Assembly (NCBI GenBank): GCA_964559835.1 | Contig: CAZLJE010000016.1 | Location: forward strand, 1 to 64,000 | Direction: 5' to 3' | Length of the DNA stretch: 64,000 bases | Source: DAISJI01 sp964559835 | Lineage (GTDB): Bacteria > Acidobacteriota > Terriglobia > Terriglobales > Acidobacteriaceae | Part shown: one piece after another, positions 59,447-64,000 of the stretch | Layout: the number at the start of each line of letters is the position of its first letter | Numbering within the stretch: the first letter of the stretch is position 1 | Program-made: the position numbers and the translations under genes | The notes under the pieces: model-generated | What the model was told of the DNA's origin: nothing | Seen by the model: only the letters and a program-made list of their open reading frames with translations | Database searches by the model: none

Positions 59447-60274
59447 CTAGTTCTTCCGGCCTCGTTCGAGTCCGGAGCCACCCTGGTCGAAGCCGGGCTG
59501 AACATTGACCACTCCGAACTGCCGGTCTTCGACCTCACGGTGCGCTGCCATCGCCCAGAGGAAACATACGCGGTGATTTGGGACGGACACGTTGGGGTGG
59601 AAGCCGCTGGGCATGAGGACCGCATCGCCGTCGCGAACTACCGTCACCAGTTCGGGATATTCCGTGTTGTTGTAAACGAGCTGTATCGCATACGCGGGAG
59701 CCGGCATATCGAAAAACACGTACATCTCTTCCAGCATCCTGGCGTGCTCGTGGGGGGGCCAACTGGTCCAGTTGCCCGGCTCGGAATAGGTGAAGCCCGC
59801 CACGAGACGGCCCGCGTCGACATTCTTCGCCAGCAGCATATGAAGATGCCGCTCCGCGGAGGGGCTTCCGGTGACGAATTTCAGGCCGGGATCGGTCGAG
59901 ATCTCCGCGAATCGCACGATCTGCAACGGATATTTGTTGTCCACGTCCGACGAGAACTCGGCGATGTCGACAGAAGCATCCGTCGAAACCTCGATGTGAG
60001 AATCGCGCGGGATATAGATCGCGTCGAATTGCCCGAGTGCCGTGTCAGATCCGGCGACCTTCACGCGCGCCTGTCCGGACAGAACGATGAGGCCGGTCTC
60101 CTGGTTCGCGTTGTCGAACGACACAGACGGGGTGGAGCGGTTCAGGATGATACGGCCGTAGGAGAGATGCCGGTTCGTGCTGTTCTTCGGCGACACGGAG
60201 ATGTGGCGGCCCATTTGAGCGTTGGTCTTGCGGAATACCATGCGATCGATGGCCGCTTCGGTGACGACACTCAT
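59447..60274 (-). CDS. KduI/IolB-family deoxyuronate isomerase
   Basis: A 275-residue double-cupin. The metal site is GNWTSWPPHEHARMLEEMYV (His-x-His, Glu) plus the later His in LMPSGFHPNVSVPNHRVCF; SGQARVKVAGSD and IYIPRDSHIEV form the first cupin. The PPHEH/EEMY pattern is closest to IolB (5-deoxyglucuronate isomerase), while length and context also fit KduI (5-keto-4-deoxyuronate isomerase). With alginate lyase next door and KDG enzymes nearby I favour conversion of the unsaturated-uronate product. AAGGAG precedes the ATG, which overlaps the lutBA stop. Confidence 0.83.
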   Translation of the reverse strand: MSVVTEAAIDRMVFRKTNAQMGRHISVSPKNSTNRHLSYGRIILNRSTPSVSFDNANQETGLIVLSGQARVKVAGSDTALGQFDAIYIPRDSHIEVSTDASVDIAEFSSDVDNKYPLQIVRFAEISTDPGLKFVTGSPSAERHLHMLLAKNVDAGRLVAGFTYSEPGNWTSWPPHEHARMLEEMYVFFDMPAPAYAIQLVYNNTEYPELVTVVRDGDAVLMPSGFHPNVSVPNHRVCFLWAMAAHREVEDRQFGVVNVQPGFDQGGSGLERGRKN

Positions 60275-62559
60275 GATTGCGACTCCTTTCGGGGTAAGAG
60301 CGTGGATGCCAGTAACTGCAAGGGGTGAATAACGCGGCGGCCCAGCATACCGTGCAATTGCTCCTGGCAGGAAGTGCCGCTCGCAACCAGAGTCCGGGGG
60401 CCATCAGCTTCCGACGCTCGCACTTGCTTCACCAGGTCCTCGCCCACCGCGATGCTGAGTTCGTAGTAATCCTTCTTATAACCGAAACTACCCGCCATGC
60501 CGCAGCATTCGACGGTTGAGGTTACAACATCGAATCCCGCGACCCGGAGCAGTTGGACAGTCGGAGTCGCGGCGTTGATCGTCCGCTGCTGGCAGTGAGA
60601 ATGGTAAAACACGCGTATTCCGAGCGGGGAACGCGACGCCGAAAACAGTTCAGCGGCAGAACGGCCCGACGCGTAAAGAATCGAAGCAAGGTACTCGATC
60701 ACGTCGAACGAATGGTCGTGAATGGGTTCGAAGAGCGCGCGATCGGTCCCCGTGAGCAGGTGTCGATTATCGAGCCGCAACATCGCCAGAACGCTCGGTT
60801 CGACCACCACGATTTCTCTGCCCTCTTCTATATATCTCCGCAATACTCCAGCGGTGCTGGTCGCTTGGCGCGAAGCAGTCGCGATCAGGCCTTGCGAAAG
60901 TGCTGCTCTGCCGTCCGGAAGGACCTCGCTGACGGTGACGTCCACTCCCGCCGCGGAGAGCACTTCAATCGCGGCCAGTCCGCGCTCGGGCGAGTTGTAG
61001 TTCGTAAAGACGTCGGCCATCAGAACGGCTTTTGCTACGGGCGCCGGTGCAAAACGTGGTGCGCGTTGCTGCGAGCGAACGAGCGTCTCGGCAGCGAATG
61101 GCGGAAGCGTGCGACGGCGGTGTACTCCCAGGATTTTTTCCATCGCTACGCGCACTATCGGAATTCGGGAAATTCGATTGGTAACGCCAGGAACATGCGA
61201 TGACCATTTACCGATCACATCGAAGCGTCCGAAGAAGAGTTTGGATAGGGGCGCGCCCGCGTCTGCCGCTGGAGCACTGAGCACCTGGTCGCGCATCTTT
61301 GCCCAGGCGGATGAATCGGTGGCGTTCAAGCGCTGGCGCAGCGCCGTGTTCAGCCACGGAATATCGATGCGCACAGGGCATTGATTCACGCAACGCGAAC
61401 ATCCCGTGCAAAGCTCCGAGAAGCGCGCGTGCAGCAGCGATCGCGTGCCTGCCTCCCACGAGCCTCCAATGCCGCCTGAATACGTTTCGCCGCCAAAGGC
61501 GTGGCCACCAACCGTCTGAAAATTTGCGCACGAATTCAGGCACGCACTGCAACGGATGCAATACAGGCCCTCATGCAGGATGGGGTCTTCCCTCATCCGT
61601 GTACGCCCGTTGTCGACAATTACCAGGTGGAACTCACGGCGGGGAGACGAACCGTCGTCGGTCAGGACCGGAGTGCTCAGGGGCGGGGTGATGATCGAGG
61701 TGTACGAACTCATCGGCTGGCCGGTCGCGCTGGCGGCGAGCAGCTCGATGAACGGCACAAGATCGGAGCGCGTCGGCAGCACCTTTTCAATGCCCGCGAT
61801 GGCGATATGGACGGGCGGCATGATGGCCGACATGCGAATGTTCGCCTCGCTCTCCACCAGGACCAGCGTACCGGAATCGGCGATGACAAAATTTGCGCCG
61901 GTGATGCCGACGTCGGCGGCGAGGAATTTCTCACGGAGTCGCTCGCGTGCGAATCTCGTCAGGTCTTCGCCCGTGTCGAGTGGGAGTTCAGTCTTGAACA
62001 CGCGCCTGAACAGGTCGGTGATGCGCTCGCGGCTGTAGTGAATAGCGGGCGCGATCACATGGGACGGCTGCTCGCCCGCCGCCTGAAGGATGAACTCCGC
62101 CAAATCAGTCTCCACCACCTCGATGCCGGCGACTTCGAGAGCGTGGTTCAGGCCGACCTCCTCGGAGGTCATGCTCTTCCCTTTTACGACGCACCGCGCT
62201 GAAGCACTGCGACAAACTTCGGTGATATACCGTCGCGCGTCCGCCGCTGTGGGAGCGAGATAGAAGTGACCACCGCGTCCGGTGACGCTTTGTTCGAGCT
62301 GCACGAGGAGTTCAGCGGAGCGCGCAATCGCGTCTTCTTTGGCCCTACGTGCCGCATCTTTTAGCGCATCGTAGTCGGCAAGCCGGGAAACCGCGGCATA
62401 CCGCCCGCGGTTGAAGGTTTGCGTATTGTGCCGGACCGCAGCGCTTTCCATCCCGAGCGCCATACGGATCGCCGCAACCAGAGCGGTCTTGCGGCTCTTA
62501 TCGGCGACCGCGCGAGGCGATTCGAGATTCGGCGCTGTGGCGGTAAGCATCGCGTTCAC
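60271..62559 (-). CDS. Fused LutB-LutA L-lactate oxidase iron-sulfur protein
   Basis: A 762-residue fusion of two normally separate subunits. Residues ~1-460 are LutB: the LUD domain (CVVKGKSMTSEEVGLNHALE, ITGANFVIADSGTLVLVESE) and two 4Fe-4S motifs CIRCSACLNSCANF and CTGCSRCVNQCP. Residues ~510-755 are LutA-like CCG domains, with a clear VECCGMAGSFGYKKDYYELS and an end segment ASGTSCQEQLHGMLGRRVIHP; the first CCG motif is degenerate (SVLAMLRLD region). LutABC oxidises L-lactate to pyruvate. It overlaps lutC upstream and the isomerase gene downstream by 4 bases each. Confidence 0.9.
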   Translation of the reverse strand: MNAMLTATAPNLESPRAVADKSRKTALVAAIRMALGMESAAVRHNTQTFNRGRYAAVSRLADYDALKDAARRAKEDAIARSAELLVQLEQSVTGRGGHFYLAPTAADARRYITEVCRSASARCVVKGKSMTSEEVGLNHALEVAGIEVVETDLAEFILQAAGEQPSHVIAPAIHYSRERITDLFRRVFKTELPLDTGEDLTRFARERLREKFLAADVGITGANFVIADSGTLVLVESEANIRMSAIMPPVHIAIAGIEKVLPTRSDLVPFIELLAASATGQPMSSYTSIITPPLSTPVLTDDGSSPRREFHLVIVDNGRTRMREDPILHEGLYCIRCSACLNSCANFQTVGGHAFGGETYSGGIGGSWEAGTRSLLHARFSELCTGCSRCVNQCPVRIDIPWLNTALRQRLNATDSSAWAKMRDQVLSAPAADAGAPLSKLFFGRFDVIGKWSSHVPGVTNRISRIPIVRVAMEKILGVHRRRTLPPFAAETLVRSQQRAPRFAPAPVAKAVLMADVFTNYNSPERGLAAIEVLSAAGVDVTVSEVLPDGRAALSQGLIATASRQATSTAGVLRRYIEEGREIVVVEPSVLAMLRLDNRHLLTGTDRALFEPIHDHSFDVIEYLASILYASGRSAAELFSASRSPLGIRVFYHSHCQQRTINAATPTVQLLRVAGFDVVTSTVECCGMAGSFGYKKDYYELSIAVGEDLVKQVRASEADGPRTLVASGTSCQEQLHGMLGRRVIHPLQLLASTLLPRKESQS

Positions 62560-63122
62560 ACCAGCACCAGGATATGGAGAAAATGCGGACCGTGGACTCC
62601 TCGCACCAACGGCCCCATGTCGGCAGTCGCGCTCGGCCCGGTTATGTAAACGAAATTGGCGCGGAGGCCTTCGCCGTTCAGCCGGTCGCGACGAAAGAGA
62701 TCGCTGGGGCGTTCGACGATCCGATCGGAATCCACAAGGACCACATGCGTGCGCGCGAGCAGGCTGGCGTATCCGGTGATTCCACTGTCGACACGCACGC
62801 AGACCGTACCTGTCGTTGCGATGGCCGCGAACGCGTCGGTTATGCCGACATCGGCTGTGGCGAGGGCACTACGGGTCCGCTCCGAGATCACGTTCGGCAA
62901 CTTGCGGCAGAGAGCAAGCAGATCGCCACTGATATCGCCGGCGCCGGCCACGACGATGCGCTTTGCGTCGGGGACAGATTTCGTTACAGCACTGGCGATA
63001 GCCGCCGCGGACCGCTGCACGCACTCAACCGTCGCTGCGACCGCTTGCGCCTCTGCGACAAACCGGTCGACCATCTGCGCTCGATCTGCGCCAGCCCTCT
63101 CCATGGTCGCGCTAACACTCAT
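62556..63122 (-). CDS. lutC: LutC/YkgG-family LUD-domain protein
   Basis: A 188-residue LUD-domain subunit of the L-lactate oxidation complex. Visible are VGITDAFAAIATTGTVCVRV, LARTHVVLVDSDRIVERPSD and the conserved terminus YITGPSATADMGPLVRGVHG then PHFLHILVL. It pairs with the LutB-LutA fusion, overlapping it by 4 bases. The ATG at 63122 overlaps the FAH gene by 11 bp; an ATG at 63104 is an alternative start. Confidence 0.9.
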   Translation of the reverse strand: MSVSATMERAGADRAQMVDRFVAEAQAVAATVECVQRSAAAIASAVTKSVPDAKRIVVAGAGDISGDLLALCRKLPNVISERTRSALATADVGITDAFAAIATTGTVCVRVDSGITGYASLLARTHVVLVDSDRIVERPSDLFRRDRLNGEGLRANFVYITGPSATADMGPLVRGVHGPHFLHILVLV

Positions 63123-63915
63123 TCGCCACCGGATTGGTAAGCGTTCCGATCTTCTCGATCACGATGCTGACCTCGTCTCCCGCACGCAACCAGCGCGGAG
63201 GTTTCTGTGCCATGCCGATCCCGTGTGGAGTACCGGTAAAAATTATCGTACCCGGAAGCAGTGTCGTACTCTGGCTGAGGAAGGAAACCAGCTCCGCGAC
63301 ACCGAAGATCATGTCGTTCGTGTTCCACGCCTGCATGGTTTCGCCATTCAGCACGGTCGAGATTGCGAGCGAGTTCGGATCGGGAATGTCGTCTCGCGTC
63401 ACGATACATGGTCCCAGCGGCGCGAACGTATCGAAAGTCTTCCCCCGACACCACTGGCTCCCTCCCAGCTTCAACTGCCAATCGCGAGCGCTGACATCGT
63501 TTCCACAGGTGTAGCCGAACACGTATTCCAGCGCCGTCTCGCGCGTGACGTTTTTGCAGAGCTTGCCGATCACCACCACCAACTCGCACTCGTAATCTAC
63601 CTCGTTACTGCGCGCAGTGGTGGGAATCATGATCGGACCGCCAGGATCCTGGACGCTGTTCACTCCCTTGGCAAACACGACCGGGTTCACCGGTATTACC
63701 ATGCCAGCCTCTTCTGCATGCCGTCGATAATTCAGGCCAATGCACCAGATCGCGCTCGGCACGATCGGAGCCAACAGCCGCGACACCTCGGCGCGAGCAT
63801 CCGTGATGCGGAACGAATCGAACAGATCTCCCGCGATCACGTAAAACTCGCCATCCCCCTGGTCCGCCGCGTATCCGGATTTACCACTGCCGTTCTCGTA
63901 ACGAATAATCTTCAT
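63112..63915 (-). CDS. Fumarylacetoacetate hydrolase (FAH) family protein
   Basis: A 267-residue FAH-fold hydrolase. Marks: IWCIGLNYRRHAEEAGMVIP, VFAKGVNSVQDPGGPIMIP, EVDYECELVVVIGKLCKNV (metal Glu pair), VFGYTCGNDVSARDWQLKLG, KTFDTFAPLGPCIVTRDD and TIIFTGTPHGIGMAQKPPRW. In L-rhamnose and L-fucose oxidative pathways, an FAH member cleaves 2,4-diketo-3-deoxy acids to pyruvate and L-lactate. The Lut genes immediately downstream make this assignment attractive. Other beta-diketo-acid or pyruvate-releasing roles remain possible. Confidence 0.88.
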   Translation of the reverse strand: MKIIRYENGSGKSGYAADQGDGEFYVIAGDLFDSFRITDARAEVSRLLAPIVPSAIWCIGLNYRRHAEEAGMVIPVNPVVFAKGVNSVQDPGGPIMIPTTARSNEVDYECELVVVIGKLCKNVTRETALEYVFGYTCGNDVSARDWQLKLGGSQWCRGKTFDTFAPLGPCIVTRDDIPDPNSLAISTVLNGETMQAWNTNDMIFGVAELVSFLSQSTTLLPGTIIFTGTPHGIGMAQKPPRWLRAGDEVSIVIEKIGTLTNPVANEC

Positions 63916-63920
63916 GTCGC

Positions 63921-64000
63921 TTAGCTATTGGTGACATTGACTTGCTCGCGTGGCTTTTCTTTGCGCACGAAGATGGAATCCTGGGTGGGGGCGGCGTCGC
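63921..64000 (-). CDS. C-terminal end of an unidentified gene (partial)
   Basis: The final ~25 codons of a leftward gene entering from the right edge, ending QDSIFVRKEKPREQVNVTNS and a TAA at 63921-63923. It stops 5 bp before the FAH start, so it is the preceding gene of the same operon. The tail is hydrophilic and cannot be assigned; a sugar transporter or sugar-acid enzyme would fit the context. Confidence 0.5.
   Translation of the reverse strand, partial: DAAPTQDSIFVRKEKPREQVNVTNS

Overview
The window looks like a soil Acidobacteriota chromosome (Terriglobia, Koribacter-like). It is GC-rich and densely packed, with many 4-base ATGA start/stop overlaps, and combines BlaI/M56 regulator pairs, WS/DGAT wax-ester synthase, a PHA regulator, uronate catabolism and a large PUFA-synthase-like PKS. 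The taxonomic call is inferred from gene content and compositional feel, not from a marker gene. No rRNA, tRNA, insertion sequence, integrase or CRISPR array was seen.

Layout. 0-5 kb: start of carA, small exported proteins, a frameshifted SnoaL-like gene, a remnant of a PP2C phosphatase, a YdeI/OmdA protein, a DinB protein and a LytS/LytTR two-component pair. 5-17 kb: a ten-gene leftward cluster (MFS exporter, cyclase/amidohydrolase, indolepyruvate oxidoreductase alpha and beta, 2-aminobenzoyl-CoA monooxygenase/reductase, SDR, enoyl-CoA hydratase, acyl-CoA dehydrogenase, thioesterase, RidA). It reads as a CoA-thioester route for indole/anthranilate-type aromatics. 17-26 kb: two tandem acyl-lipid desaturases, a di-haem cytochrome c peroxidase, a second two-component system, a BlaI/M56 pair and a DegP-type protease.

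26-34 kb is a storage-lipid and isoprenoid block: a nucleotide-sugar-type epimerase, class I HMG-CoA reductase translationally coupled to WS/DGAT, PhaR facing a six-repeat phasin across a perfect TGC-rich palindrome, a lipase-like hydrolase and an ABC1/UbiB kinase. 34-40 kb holds the glyoxylate shunt: malate synthase (coupled to a TPR/helix-turn-helix protein) divergent from isocitrate lyase. 40-50 kb is an acyl-CoA dehydrogenase / 2765-residue PKS / Sfp-type PPTase operon. The PKS order is KS-AT-KS-ACP-ACP-ACP-KR-DH, and all three ACPs carry Thr where the phosphopantetheine Ser is expected.

51-64 kb is a leftward sugar-acid catabolic region: Eda, KDG kinase, hexuronate transporter, UxaC, an SDR, a LysR regulator, alginate lyase, a KduI/IolB isomerase, a fused LutB-LutA, LutC and an FAH-family hydrolase. 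Uronates and deoxy-ketoacids would converge on KDG and KDPG, and the FAH plus Lut genes suggest a deoxy-sugar branch in which L-lactate is made and re-oxidised.

Intergenic DNA has its own structure. At least nine spacers carry short words repeated in near-tandem, each spacer with a different word, and these occupy four of the five spaced convergent junctions from b, c, h and i below (the fifth, after the desaturases, has a hairpin repeat instead). There are also four copies of a CCGGCG/CGCCGG hairpin repeat, and two CRP-like TGTGA-N6-TCAC(A/G) sites.
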